This document shows, piece after piece, positions 43,096 to 51,933 of a DNA stretch of 64,000 bases. The position numbers were made by a program, and so were the translations under genes. Numbering within the stretch: position 1 is the first letter of the stretch; each line of letters opens with the position of its first letter. The DNA is from Antarctobacter albus. GTDB lineage: Bacteria; Pseudomonadota; Alphaproteobacteria; Rhodobacterales; Rhodobacteraceae. Under the pieces are notes generated by a model, which searched no databases, was not told where the DNA came from, and was given only the letters and a program-made list of their open reading frames with translations. The stretch lies in the NCBI RefSeq assembly GCF_900101505.1, contig NZ_FMZI01000013.1, positions 1 to 64,000 of the forward strand, written 5' to 3'.

Positions 43096-43719
43096 TCAAG
43101 TCCTCGTGCCTGTCTGGTCCACCAGGGGGCGGATCATCTCGAATGTCTCTGTCACTGTGCAGTAGTCGCGGTATCCCAGCCGCGCGAGCGGGCGCAGCAG
43201 ATCTGTCGCGACCTTGCCGTCGCGCAGGATGCGGTCGGCGATGTGGATGCCGACGACCTCGCCAAAGACCACGCGGTTGTGGCAGGGCACGCCGGTAGAG
43301 GTGTCCAGCCCCACGATCTTGTCCAGACGGCATTCGATCGAGATCGGCGCCTCGGCGACGCGGGGGGCGTCGATGTTGGTGCAGGGGGCGGGGGTGACGC
43401 CCGCGATGGCGAATTCGTCGACCTCTGGCGGGTAGCTGCCAGAGGTGGCGTTCATCGCCTCTTTCAGGTCGTCGCCGGGGATGTTCACGCAGAATTCCCC
43501 GCTCGCCTCGATGTTGGCCAGCGTGTCCTTTGGCCCGTCCGAGGAAAACATCACGAATGGCGGCTTGGAGGCGACGGTGTTGAAGGCGCTGTAGGGGGCA
43601 AGGTTGCGCACCCCTTCCGCCGAAACGGTCGATATCCAGGCGATGGGACGGGGGGCGATCAGGGCCATCCAGGGGCCATGCGCCAACCCGTGCGCGTCGT
43701 GCCGGGGGTCGTGGAACAT
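43096..43719 (-). CDS. Flavin reductase-like domain protein
   Basis: 207 residues. The pattern MALIAPRPIAWISTVSAEGV (about 18-37), FVMFSSD (about 55-61) and ASGEFCVNIP (about 72-81) matches the flavin-reductase-like (DIM6/NTAB) family that binds FMN. Such proteins supply reduced flavin to monooxygenases or act as flavoenzymes themselves. No partner monooxygenase is encoded nearby, so the role is unclear. Its gene lies six bases from the CMD gene and five from the enoyl-CoA hydratase gene, so it is part of the same operon. Confidence 0.85.
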   Translation of the reverse strand: MFHDPRHDAHGLAHGPWMALIAPRPIAWISTVSAEGVRNLAPYSAFNTVASKPPFVMFSSDGPKDTLANIEASGEFCVNIPGDDLKEAMNATSGSYPPEVDEFAIAGVTPAPCTNIDAPRVAEAPISIECRLDKIVGLDTSTGVPCHNRVVFGEVVGIHIADRILRDGKVATDLLRPLARLGYRDYCTVTETFEMIRPLVDQTGTRT

Positions 43720-43724
43720 GACGC

Positions 43725-44351
43725 TCAGGCCCCCGCCGGCGCCGGAAGCTCGGCCAGAACGCCCGCCTCGCCCGGAAGAGTGGCGCTGACGCCCTCGGGT
43801 AGGGGAATGCGGTGGACGTTGAGCGTCATCGCCACCAGAGAATAGTAGCCGATGACGGCGGTCAGTTCGACCGCGCCGACTTCGCCCCAGCGGGCGACGA
43901 TGGCGGTATAGGTGTCGGGCGCCACATCCCCGGTCTGCACGATCTGGCGGGCGAAATCATAAATCTCGCGGGCTTCGGCATCGTCGCCGAAGCTGGGCGG
44001 CTGGCACAGGCGCACCGACTCTGCGATGGCCGGGTCAAGACCCGCGCGGTCCGCGTCGCGGGCGTGGATCGCCCATTCCAGGCGGCTGTTCCAGCGCCGC
44101 GCGGTCACGAGGATCGCCAGTTCCGACAGGCGCGTCGGCAGCGATGTCTCGAACCGCAGCACCTGGCCCATGCGTTGCCAGCGATCGGCCAGCACCGGGT
44201 TGTGCAGCGCGGCGCGCAAGGGCCCGACCAACGTCCGGCGCGGGCCGGAAATGATCTGGTCATAGACCTCGCGCTGGGCGGCGGTCATGGTCTCCGGCTC
44301 GGGAAAGCTGATGCGTCCCTCGACCTTGGCGGTGTCCTGTCCGGTCTTCAT
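43725..44351 (-). CDS. Carboxymuconolactone decarboxylase family protein
   Basis: 208 residues from MKTGQDTAKVEGRI. The helical CMD fold is recognisable from LSELAILVTARRWNSRLEWAIHARDA (about 75-100, here lacking the AhpD CxxC). The family includes gamma-carboxymuconolactone decarboxylases of aromatic catabolism and many uncharacterised proteins. It lies between the CoA-transferase and flavin reductase genes, overlapping the first by ATGA. Together with a 3-oxoadipate-enol-lactonase-like hydrolase nearby, it hints at a ring-derived substrate, but this is inference. Confidence 0.85.
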   Translation of the reverse strand: MKTGQDTAKVEGRISFPEPETMTAAQREVYDQIISGPRRTLVGPLRAALHNPVLADRWQRMGQVLRFETSLPTRLSELAILVTARRWNSRLEWAIHARDADRAGLDPAIAESVRLCQPPSFGDDAEAREIYDFARQIVQTGDVAPDTYTAIVARWGEVGAVELTAVIGYYSLVAMTLNVHRIPLPEGVSATLPGEAGVLAELPAPAGA

Positions 44352-45541
44352 GCCTGCGTCTCCCCCAGTCCGAGTGCCTGCAGCACCTCTTCGGTATGTT
44401 CCCCCAACAGCGGCGGCGCCTTGTCGAAACTCAGCGGCGCGTTGAGAAAGTTCATCGGGCTGACCACCTGTTTGACCGTGCCCGACAGAGGATGCGGAAT
44501 GTCGCGCAGCATCCGGCGGTGCTTGACCTGCGGTTCCTCGAACACCCGGTCGATGGTGTTGATCGGGCCGGAGGGAACACCCGCCGCGGCAAAGGCCTCG
44601 CACCACTCGGTGATGGTGCGGTCGGCCAGGGCCGCGATCAGCAGCGCCTCCAGCTCTTCCAGGTTTTCGACCCGAGCGGCATTGGTGGCGAATTTCGGGT
44701 CACCGGACAGGGCGGGTTGCCCGATGACCTCACAGAACTTGACGAACTGGCCGTCGTTGCCCACCGCCAGGACGATGAAACCGTCCTTAGCCGGATAGAC
44801 GTTCTGCGGTTGGATATTGGGGTGGCGGTTGCCGCGCCGCACGGGCTTCTGACCCGAGACGAGGTAGTTCATCGCCTGGTTCGCCAGCATCGCGACGGAG
44901 ACGTCCAGCATGGCGATGTCGATGTGATCGCCCTTGCCGGTCTGATCGCGGTTGGCCAGCGCCGCAAGGGTGCCGATGGCGGTATACATGCCGGTCATGA
45001 TGTCGATGATCGGCACACCGACCTTCTGCGGGCCGCCGCCGGGCTCTCCATCCGGGCCGCCGGTGACGCTCATCAGGCCGCCCATGCCCTGGATCATGAA
45101 GTCATAGGCCGCGTCGTTCGCCTGTGGCCCGGACAGGCCAAAGCCGGTGACGGAGGCGTAGATCAGGCGCGGGTTCACCTCCTTGAGGTCGTCATAGCCC
45201 AGGCCCATGCGGCCTAGGGTGCCGGTCTTGAAGTTCTCCAGCAGGATGTCGGACTCGCGCGCCAGGGCGCGGACGGCATCGCGGCCTTCTTCGGATTTCA
45301 GGTCCAGCTCGACCGAGCGTTTGCCCCGGTTGACCGACAGGTAATAACCGGCCTCCTTGGTGGTGTTGCCCTCGCTGTCCTTGAGGAACGGCGGGCCCCA
45401 GCGGCGGGTATCGTCCCCGGCGCCCAAGCGTTCGACCTTGATGACGTCAGCCCCCAGGTCGGCCAGGATCTGGCCGCACCAGGGGCCGGCCATGATGCGT
45501 GAGAGGTCGAGAACACGGATATGAGAAAGCGGGCCGGGCAT
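44348..45541 (-). CDS. CaiB/BaiF (class III) CoA-transferase
   Basis: 397 residues from MPGPLSHIRVLDLSRIMAGP. Typical features: GADVIKVERLGAGDDTRRWG (about 32-51), NRGKRSVELDLKSEEGRDAV (about 72-91), and VGVPIIDIMTGMY with the catalytic Asp at about 171. Starts at 45541, sharing one base with the upstream hydrolase stop (TGATG). It is one of three such enzymes in the window and is co-encoded with a TRAP transporter, so it likely activates the imported acid to its CoA ester. Donor is commonly succinyl-CoA or acyl-CoA in this family. Confidence 0.9.
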   Translation of the reverse strand: MPGPLSHIRVLDLSRIMAGPWCGQILADLGADVIKVERLGAGDDTRRWGPPFLKDSEGNTTKEAGYYLSVNRGKRSVELDLKSEEGRDAVRALARESDILLENFKTGTLGRMGLGYDDLKEVNPRLIYASVTGFGLSGPQANDAAYDFMIQGMGGLMSVTGGPDGEPGGGPQKVGVPIIDIMTGMYTAIGTLAALANRDQTGKGDHIDIAMLDVSVAMLANQAMNYLVSGQKPVRRGNRHPNIQPQNVYPAKDGFIVLAVGNDGQFVKFCEVIGQPALSGDPKFATNAARVENLEELEALLIAALADRTITEWCEAFAAAGVPSGPINTIDRVFEEPQVKHRRMLRDIPHPLSGTVKQVVSPMNFLNAPLSFDKAPPLLGEHTEEVLQALGLGETQA

Positions 45542-46359
45542 CACGAAAGCTCCTGTTGGTCTTGGGCCACGGCGTCCAGGAACGGCGCAAGCGCGGCATT
45601 GAAGGCCTCGGGGCATTGGAAGTTGGGCACATGGCCCGCCCCGGGAATGGTATCGAAACGTATGTCGGGCAGGGGGCCGAACTGGGCCCGGATCGCGTCG
45701 GGCATGGCGCCATCCTTTTCCCCGGCCAGGCCCAGCACGGGGCAGGTCAGGGACGCCAGCGCGGCGGACTGGTCGTAAGAGGCCAGGGCATGGGTCGCGG
45801 CGGCGAAGCCCTCCACCGGGGTGGCGGCGATCATGGCGCTCAGGCCCTGTGCAATCGGGGCATCCGCAGCCACATCGGGCAGCCAGCGCGGCGCGGTCTC
45901 TGCGGCGATGCGCGCCATGCCATCGGCACGCGCGGTCTCACGTCGCTCGGTCCAGAAGGCCTCGCGCCCCGCTGCGCTGCGCGAGACGCCATCCACGATG
46001 ACGAATGCGGCAACGCGGTCCGGCCGGGCCTTGGCGGCGGCGAGGCAGGTGGGCACACCCATCGACAGGCCGACCAGGACGCAGCGGGTGATCCCGCAAT
46101 GATCCAGCAGCGCTGTCAGGTCCGCGCCGTAGCCGTCAAAGCTCATCGGGCGGTCGGGCAGGCTGGAGGCGCCGTGGCCCCGCTGGTCGTAGCGCAGCAC
46201 CTGGTAGCGGTCCGCGAGGGCGGTGGCCTGTGCGTCCCAGACCGACAGGTCGGTCATGACCGAGTTGGAAAAGACCACCCAGGGCGCCCCGTCCGGCCCG
46301 TCGATACAGGCGTTCAGCTGGCCGCCATCGGGCAGGGGGACAGTGAGGTTGCGGGTCAT
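45541..46359 (-). CDS. Alpha/beta-fold hydrolase, 3-oxoadipate enol-lactonase-like
   Basis: 272 residues from MTRNLTVPLPDGGQLNAC. Oxyanion-side motif VVFSNSVMTDLSVWDAQ (about 28-44), nucleophile elbow VGLSMG (Ser at about 97), and the late GAGHVPNFQCPEA with the catalytic His near 242. The layout resembles PcaD-type enol-lactonases and related hydrolases. Overlaps the TRAP permease stop (ATGA) and the CoA-transferase start. It may open a lactone or cleave a C-C/ester bond in the pathway. Confidence 0.85.
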   Translation of the reverse strand: MTRNLTVPLPDGGQLNACIDGPDGAPWVVFSNSVMTDLSVWDAQATALADRYQVLRYDQRGHGASSLPDRPMSFDGYGADLTALLDHCGITRCVLVGLSMGVPTCLAAAKARPDRVAAFVIVDGVSRSAAGREAFWTERRETARADGMARIAAETAPRWLPDVAADAPIAQGLSAMIAATPVEGFAAATHALASYDQSAALASLTCPVLGLAGEKDGAMPDAIRAQFGPLPDIRFDTIPGAGHVPNFQCPEAFNAALAPFLDAVAQDQQELS

Positions 46360-48323
46360 TCGATCCCTTTCTGGCTGACCGGAGTGGCCGCCATCGCAGG
46401 TTTGTTGAGAAGTCCGATGCCCATGACCAGCGCCAGCGCCGACAGCCCGACGAGATCGGTCAGGAGGTCGGGCACCAGCAGGCACAGACCGCCTGCCAGC
46501 AGCACCAGCGCCTCCCACCCACGGGCGCCACGGCCGAGGACGTAGATGTAACGCTCGGAAGCGGCCGACAACATCAGGATGGAGAGGATCGCGGTCGAGA
46601 CCGACAGGGTGATTTCCAGCGGCTCGCCCTGAAGGATCAGGCTGGGGTTCAGAACGAAGAGGAAGGGCAGCACGAAGAGGATCGCCCCCAGCCGCATCGC
46701 CACGATGCCGGTCCGCATGGCGGGTGCCTTGGCGATCGAAGAGGCGGCAACGGCGGCCATCGCGACCGGCGGCGTGATGTAAGACAGCATCGCCCAATAG
46801 AGGATGAACAGGTGGCTGCCCATCTCGGACAGGCCGCCCTGTACCAGGGCAGGCGCCAGCACCACGGCGAGGAAGATGTAGCAGGCCGAAACCGTCATCC
46901 CCATGCCCAGGATGAAGCTGGTCAATGCGCCGAAGGCCAGTAGCAGGTAGACGTTGCCGCCCGCGTATTGCAGCAGCTCGCGGCTGAAGGCATTGCCGAC
47001 CCCGGTGATCGCCAGCGCACCGACGACCATGCCGACCCCGGCCAGCACGCCCACCAGCATCCCGATGGTGGCTCCGGTCTCGATCAGCAGGGTCAGGATC
47101 GGGGTCAGGACTCCGCTTTTGCGGGCGCGCACCAGGGCGGTGATCAGCAGCAGCACGGTGATGTAGAAGGGCGATTTCGCCTCGGCGTTGGTGGCGAGCA
47201 GCAGAAAGACCAGCAGGCCGAGGCTCAGCAGGAAGATCCAGCCCGACCGCAGCACGACCCAGATCTTTGGCAGCTGGTCACGCGGCAGGCCTTGCAGGCC
47301 GTTGCGCGCCGCGTAGCAATCCGTCTGGATCAGCAGGACAAGGTAGAACAGCAGCGCGGGCACCGTCGCAGCCACCATGATGTCGGCATAGGGCACGTTC
47401 ATGAACGAGGCCATGACAAAGGCGACCGAGCCCATGACCGGCGGCATCAGCGCGCCACCTGTCGAGGCACAGCTTTCGACCGCGCCGGCATAGGCCGCCG
47501 GATAACCGCAGCGTTTCATCGTCGGGATGGTCATCGAACCGGTCGAGATGACGTTGGAAATCACGCTGCCCGAGAGCGAACCGAAAAAGCCCGAGGACAG
47601 GATGGCCACCTTGGCGGGGCCGCCGCGGGCATGGCCCATCAGGGCGCTGGCCAAGTCCATGAAGAAGGTGCCCCCGCCGGAGACGGTCAGTGCCACGCCG
47701 AAGACGATGAAGCCGATCAGAAGGTCCGCGATCACGCGGATCGGGATGCCGATGATGCTTTCGACCCCCAGGGAATGGCTGAGCACGGTTTCCGACAGCG
47801 ACATCTGAACGCCCCAGAGGAAACCGGGCATGTGACCGGTATAGAGCGGGAAGGCCGCGAAGACCGCGCAGATCAGGAACAGCGGCAAGCCCGCGCAGCG
47901 GCGCACGGCCTCCAGCGACATCAGCACCAGCAGGCCGGCCAGCAGGACCACCGGCAGGGGCGCCTCGAATTCCCAGCCCCGGGTCAGGATGTCGTTGGCG
48001 TGAAGGGCGAAATAGAAACAGGTTCCCAGCGCCGCCGCGGCCAGCAGCCAGTCGTACCAGCGGACGCGATCGGCATCGGCGGTGCGGGCGGGGGAATTGA
48101 GGAAGGCCACCGGCATGAACAGGCCGACGATGATGTAATAGTAGGCCGTGCTGATCGGGCGGAACCCGAGGAACTGCAGGTTGAAGATCTGGTTGATGAT
48201 GATCGCCAGGCCCGTCGTCGACAGGATGAGGACGGTGAACCAGGCCGGGCCGGTCAGCCTGCTGCCGGGTTGCGCCCAGGGCTTTGGCTGGTCCTGCGTC
48301 TGAGAAAGTGTGTCGGTCTGCAT
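46356..48323 (-). CDS. TRAP transporter fused permease subunit (4TM/12TM)
   Basis: 655 residues from MQTDTLSQTQDQ. The N-terminal quarter is the small (4TM) domain; the rest is the large (DctM-like) domain with signatures such as GGTFFMDLASALMGHARGG (about 224-242), GSVISNVISTGSMTIPTMK (about 257-275) and GMGMTVSACYIFLA (about 477-490). The fused form typically goes with TAXI-type binding proteins, one of which is encoded at 48459. It imports an unknown carboxylate-type substrate using an ion gradient. Confidence 0.93.
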   Translation of the reverse strand: MQTDTLSQTQDQPKPWAQPGSRLTGPAWFTVLILSTTGLAIIINQIFNLQFLGFRPISTAYYYIIVGLFMPVAFLNSPARTADADRVRWYDWLLAAAALGTCFYFALHANDILTRGWEFEAPLPVVLLAGLLVLMSLEAVRRCAGLPLFLICAVFAAFPLYTGHMPGFLWGVQMSLSETVLSHSLGVESIIGIPIRVIADLLIGFIVFGVALTVSGGGTFFMDLASALMGHARGGPAKVAILSSGFFGSLSGSVISNVISTGSMTIPTMKRCGYPAAYAGAVESCASTGGALMPPVMGSVAFVMASFMNVPYADIMVAATVPALLFYLVLLIQTDCYAARNGLQGLPRDQLPKIWVVLRSGWIFLLSLGLLVFLLLATNAEAKSPFYITVLLLITALVRARKSGVLTPILTLLIETGATIGMLVGVLAGVGMVVGALAITGVGNAFSRELLQYAGGNVYLLLAFGALTSFILGMGMTVSACYIFLAVVLAPALVQGGLSEMGSHLFILYWAMLSYITPPVAMAAVAASSIAKAPAMRTGIVAMRLGAILFVLPFLFVLNPSLILQGEPLEITLSVSTAILSILMLSAASERYIYVLGRGARGWEALVLLAGGLCLLVPDLLTDLVGLSALALVMGIGLLNKPAMAATPVSQKGIE

Positions 48324-48383
48324 GGCGGTATCCGGAATGCGGGAGGGGAGAGCCGCCGGCACGCGGGCCGGGGCCGGGCGGCG

Positions 48384-48401
48384 GCGGGCCGGTCGGCCCG
48401 C
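48384..48401 (-). other. Intercistronic stem-loop between TAXI and TRAP permease genes
   Basis: GCGGGCC and GGCCCGC form a 7-base-pair stem with a four-base loop (an eighth pair is possible), 57 bases after the TAXI stop in the direction of transcription. The gap of about 135 bases also contains other GC-rich repeats. No T-run follows; it likely tunes relative expression of binding protein and permease. Confidence 0.5.
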
Positions 48402-48458
48402 GCCGTGACCGTGCCGTGCCGCCGGGAGTGAGGGCGGCAGGCGCGGTCGGTGGGGGGA

Positions 48459-49589
48459 TCAGTCCAGCGCTTCGGCGCGGTAGGCCTGCCAGAAGTCGGG
48501 CCAGTCTGCGTCGGAGACACCGTCTGCCTCGGCCTTTTCACGGGCTGCGGCCCAGGCCGTCTTGACGGCCTCGATCCGTGCGATGCGGGCCTCGTTCCAG
48601 GCGTCATCCTCGGCATCCCAGACGCCGATCTCGCGCAGGTACTTGATCGCGCCCGGGTGGAAGGGGGCGCCCGCCGGAGAGGTGCCGGCATCGCCGACGT
48701 TCCAGCGACCGATCACCTTGTTGGCGTCCTTGTAGAGATCAAAGCTCTCGTCCAGGGCCTTGACGAAGTTGTAGACCTCGTCATCGTCCGTTGCGGCATA
48801 GGTGGTCAGCTGCGGATAGCGGTAGCCCAGCAGTTCCGCCGGGTCCTCTTCCGAGATGCTGACGCCCACGGTCATCGAGACGGGCGAGAACACCGAGGAC
48901 GAGGCGCGCACGCGCTCCCAGCCCGCAGCGTCCGATCCGGGCATGTCCAGCCAGCGCACGCCGCGACCGCCCTCTGCCTCGCGCAGGGCCGAAACGGTGG
49001 GGGTGACGGGGACGGCGTCGATCTCGCCCGAGATGAAGCCCTGGACCATCGCGCCGTAGCCGGGGTAGATCACTTCTTCGACGTCATCGACGGTCAGCCC
49101 GCCAAAGGCCAGCGCGGCCTTGGTGTTCATCAGGGTCGAGGGGCTGGCCTGCACGAAACCGACCTTGCGGCCCTTCAGGTCCTGGATCGACTGGATATCG
49201 GTGTCTTCGCCGGTGATCAGACCCACGGCGGCGGGACGGCCCAGCAGGACGCGCACGTCCTGCGGTCCCCAGTCGGGTGCGGCGAACTCGAAATCGGCCT
49301 CGGAGGCAAAGAAGATTTCATTGCCCATGAAGCCGAAGGTCGCCCGGCCACGAGCCAGCGGCAGCATCCGGCCGATGGCCGTGCCCGAGGGCGTCAGGCG
49401 CACGGTGGTGCCGTATTTCTTGTCCAGCGCATCGGCCATTGCCGAGGCTTCGGCATAACCGGTCGAGCCCAGGTCATAGGATGTCCAGACCATTGCGCGC
49501 GGCAAGGTCACGTCCTGGGCAAAGGCGGCCTGCGCGGCAAGGCCAAGGGCGGCGATGGCGGCCCCACGGATGATCTTGGAATACAGCAA
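48459..49589 (-). CDS. TAXI-family TRAP transporter substrate-binding protein
   Basis: 376 residues from a TTG start at 49589, which has GGAGGAG five bases upstream. A signal peptide follows (about 1-19, AAQAAFAQ-DV). TAXI-type features are MVWTSYDLGSTGYAEASAMA (about 27-46), SGTAIGRMLPLARGRATFGF (about 62-81), KGRKVGFVQASPSTLMNTKAAL (within about 136-157) and GYGAMVQGFISGEIDAVPVTP (within about 172-193). A longer reading to 49646 puts the ribosome binding site inside the coding region. It heads the operon running to 42326. The substrate is not known. Confidence 0.88.
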   Translation of the reverse strand: MLYSKIIRGAAIAALGLAAQAAFAQDVTLPRAMVWTSYDLGSTGYAEASAMADALDKKYGTTVRLTPSGTAIGRMLPLARGRATFGFMGNEIFFASEADFEFAAPDWGPQDVRVLLGRPAAVGLITGEDTDIQSIQDLKGRKVGFVQASPSTLMNTKAALAFGGLTVDDVEEVIYPGYGAMVQGFISGEIDAVPVTPTVSALREAEGGRGVRWLDMPGSDAAGWERVRASSSVFSPVSMTVGVSISEEDPAELLGYRYPQLTTYAATDDDEVYNFVKALDESFDLYKDANKVIGRWNVGDAGTSPAGAPFHPGAIKYLREIGVWDAEDDAWNEARIARIEAVKTAWAAAREKAEADGVSDADWPDFWQAYRAEALD

Positions 49590-49683
49590 CGTAACTCCTC
49601 CTGTTGCTTGGTCGGTCCGAATCCGGGGGTCTCCTCCCCGTTTCAACTCTGGTCGAAACTAGACGTGATGTATTAAAAAGTCA

Positions 49684-49695
49684 AAACTATAGTTT
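49684..49695. promoter_or_regulatory. 12-bp palindrome AAACTATAGTTT upstream of the TAXI operon
   Basis: A perfect palindrome about 95 bases upstream of the TAXI start, between it and the acyl-CoA dehydrogenase stop. It is related to AAAACTAGTTTT at 39410 before the second gntR. Candidate operator for a GntR-family regulator. Confidence 0.5.
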
Positions 49696-49706
49696 ATAGA
49701 GCCTAG

Positions 49707-50861
49707 TCAGCTTGGAAGCTCCAGCACGGCCTTGGCCAGGACATTGCGCATGATCTCTGTCGAGCCGCCGAAAATCGTCGTCGGGCGGGCCGACAGGTAT
49801 GTGGCCGCCGCGTGCAACTGGCGGTCGCCCTCGGGGGCATGGCGCAGGCCCGCGTCCTCTGCGGCAACCTGAATCATCAGTTCGGAAATGCGCTGGTACA
49901 GTTCGCTCTGGAAGATCTTGAGCATGGCCACGTCGGCACCGATCTCGCGCCCATCGCGCAACCGGTCGACATAGGTCTCGAAGAGGTCGCTGAGATCCAG
50001 CACGTCGCATTGCAGCGCCACGTAGCGATCCCGGAAGACGGGGTCGTCCCAGGCCCCGGCACGTTGGGCGATGCGTTTCAGACGCGACAGGGCAGCGGCA
50101 GACAGGCGCGGCGCGCCGATGAAGACCCGTTCATGCCCCAGCAGCGCCTTGGCCACCGACCAACCGTCATTGACACGGCCCACGATGTGATCGGCGGGCA
50201 CGCGCACGTCATTGAAAAAGACCTCGCAGAATTCTGCCTCGAGCTCCAGATTCTCGATGTTGCGGATGGTCACGCCCTGCGCATCCATCGGCACCAGCAG
50301 AAAGCTGATACCCGCCTGTTTCTTCACGGTCTTGTCGGTGCGGGCGAGGATGAAGATCCAGTTGGCATCCATGCCCAGCGTGCACCAGGTCTTTTGCCCG
50401 TTGATGACCCATTCCTCGCCGTCCAGCACCGCCTCGCAGCGCACCGCCGCCAGGTCGGACCCGGCGCCCGGTTCGGAATAGCCCTGTGCCCAGACGTCCT
50501 CACCGGACAGGATCCGGGGCAGGAAATGTGCCTTCTGCGCCTCTGTCCCGTGTTTCAGAAGCAGGGGACCCAGCATGACCGGGCCGATGTCGTTCACGCG
50601 CGCGGCGCCAAAGCGTTCGAATTCCTCGATCAGGATCAGGTGCTTGCCCGCGTTCAGGCCCATGCCGCCATGTTCGCGCGGCCAGGTGGGACAGATCCAG
50701 CCATGTTCCGACAAGACCATGTACCAGGGTTTCACCTCGTCCCAATGCAGGCGGCTGAGCGAATAGCGCGGGATGTCCGGATAGTTGGTTTCGACAAAGG
50801 TGCGCACGGTCCGGCGAAACTCGGCGTCGCTCATGGCGTTGTAATCGGGCAGGGCGGTCAT
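49707..50861 (-). CDS. Acyl-CoA dehydrogenase family protein (first)
   Basis: 384 residues from MTALPDYNAMSDAEFRRTVR. Family motifs: GYSEPGAGSDLAAVRC (about 122-137), NGQKTWCT (about 149-156), GHERVFIGAPRLSA (about 241-254) and the C-terminal GGSTEIMRNVLAKAVLEL (about 365-382). It uses FAD to introduce a double bond into an acyl-CoA. It overlaps the second acyl-CoA dehydrogenase by ATGA, as in pairs that form heteromeric enzymes. The two run with a CoA-transferase in the same operon. Confidence 0.92.
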   Translation of the reverse strand: MTALPDYNAMSDAEFRRTVRTFVETNYPDIPRYSLSRLHWDEVKPWYMVLSEHGWICPTWPREHGGMGLNAGKHLILIEEFERFGAARVNDIGPVMLGPLLLKHGTEAQKAHFLPRILSGEDVWAQGYSEPGAGSDLAAVRCEAVLDGEEWVINGQKTWCTLGMDANWIFILARTDKTVKKQAGISFLLVPMDAQGVTIRNIENLELEAEFCEVFFNDVRVPADHIVGRVNDGWSVAKALLGHERVFIGAPRLSAAALSRLKRIAQRAGAWDDPVFRDRYVALQCDVLDLSDLFETYVDRLRDGREIGADVAMLKIFQSELYQRISELMIQVAAEDAGLRHAPEGDRQLHAAATYLSARPTTIFGGSTEIMRNVLAKAVLELPS

Positions 50862-51922
50862 GCGGCCTCCTCCTGGTCGAGCCGGGTGGCAAGCATGCGG
50901 CGCTGTTGGCGCGGGCTGCCAAAAAGATTGGCCTCTGTCATGGCCTTGCGGACGAACAGGCCGATGTCGGCCTCGTCGGTGATGCCCATCGCACCATGCA
51001 TCTGCACCGCCTCGCGAGCGACCAGCATGGCCAGCTCTGCCGCGCGCAGCTTGCAACGGGCGGCGCCGGCGGCGCGGGTGGCGGCGTCCGCCCCGGTGTC
51101 GAACCGCCGCGCGGTGGCGGCAATCGCGGCGCGGGTCAGTTCCAGCTGGATTTTCATTTCGGTTGCCCGGTGCTGAAGCGACTGGAAGCTGCCGATGGGG
51201 CGGTCGAACTGCTTGCGGACGCGCAGGTAGTCCAGCGTGATCTCCAGCGCGCGGTCTGCGAGGCCCAGCAGGTAGGCCGAATGGGCCAGCGTGGCGTCCT
51301 GCAATACGGCTTCGACCCGGGCGCAGGGCAAGAAGTCCGCCGCGACGCCGGTCATGTGCAGGCGGTCCATCGTGCCGCCGTCCAGCGTCTCTGCTGTTTC
51401 GATGGTCAGGCCCTCGGCGGAGCGGGGCACAACGGCAAGCCCTGCGTCAGTGACGATGGCAAAGAGATCCGCCTCGACAGCGCCGCGCAGGTTGACCTTG
51501 GTGCCGATCAGGAGGTCGCCCTTGGCACCGCCCTGCCAGTCCAGCGCGCCGGTGACGTCCTGCCAGGCAGTCAGGATCACCGCCTCGCCGGTCATGACGG
51601 TTTCGGGCAGCGCCTCTTGCAAGAGCGCGCCGGCCATCATCGTGGACAGCACAGGTTCGGGCACCAGCCCGCGGCCCAGCACCTCCATCAGGGCGCAGGT
51701 TTCGCGCAGGCCAAGACCCAGGCCGCCGGCCTCTTCACCGATCCACATCAGAGGCCAGCCCAGTTCGGCAGCCTGCTGCATCACAGCGCGGTCAAAACCG
51801 GCCCCGTCGAACCGCGCCTTGCGGACCCGGTCGAGCGCGCCATCGGCGGGCACCACGGCGCGCGCGCTTTCGACGATCATGCGCGCGTTTTCCTGCCAGT
51901 CCTCGTTCATGCTTCCGTCCAT
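50858..51922 (-). CDS. Acyl-CoA dehydrogenase family protein (second)
   Basis: 354 residues from MDGSMNEDWQEN. It is a shorter acyl-CoA dehydrogenase with LRVRKQFDRPIGSFQSLQHR (about 224-243) and the C-terminal VQMHGAMGITDEADIGLFVR. The N-terminal and middle parts are less conserved, as in pairs where one subunit is catalytic and the other structural, so heterotetramer formation with the preceding gene product is likely. The ATG at 51922 is preferred over one at 51937 because AAGGAG lies six to seven bases before it, whereas the latter only overlaps the CoA-transferase stop. Confidence 0.88.
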   Translation of the reverse strand: MDGSMNEDWQENARMIVESARAVVPADGALDRVRKARFDGAGFDRAVMQQAAELGWPLMWIGEEAGGLGLGLRETCALMEVLGRGLVPEPVLSTMMAGALLQEALPETVMTGEAVILTAWQDVTGALDWQGGAKGDLLIGTKVNLRGAVEADLFAIVTDAGLAVVPRSAEGLTIETAETLDGGTMDRLHMTGVAADFLPCARVEAVLQDATLAHSAYLLGLADRALEITLDYLRVRKQFDRPIGSFQSLQHRATEMKIQLELTRAAIAATARRFDTGADAATRAAGAARCKLRAAELAMLVAREAVQMHGAMGITDEADIGLFVRKAMTEANLFGSPRQQRRMLATRLDQEEAA

Positions 51923-51933
51923 GCCGGTCTCCT

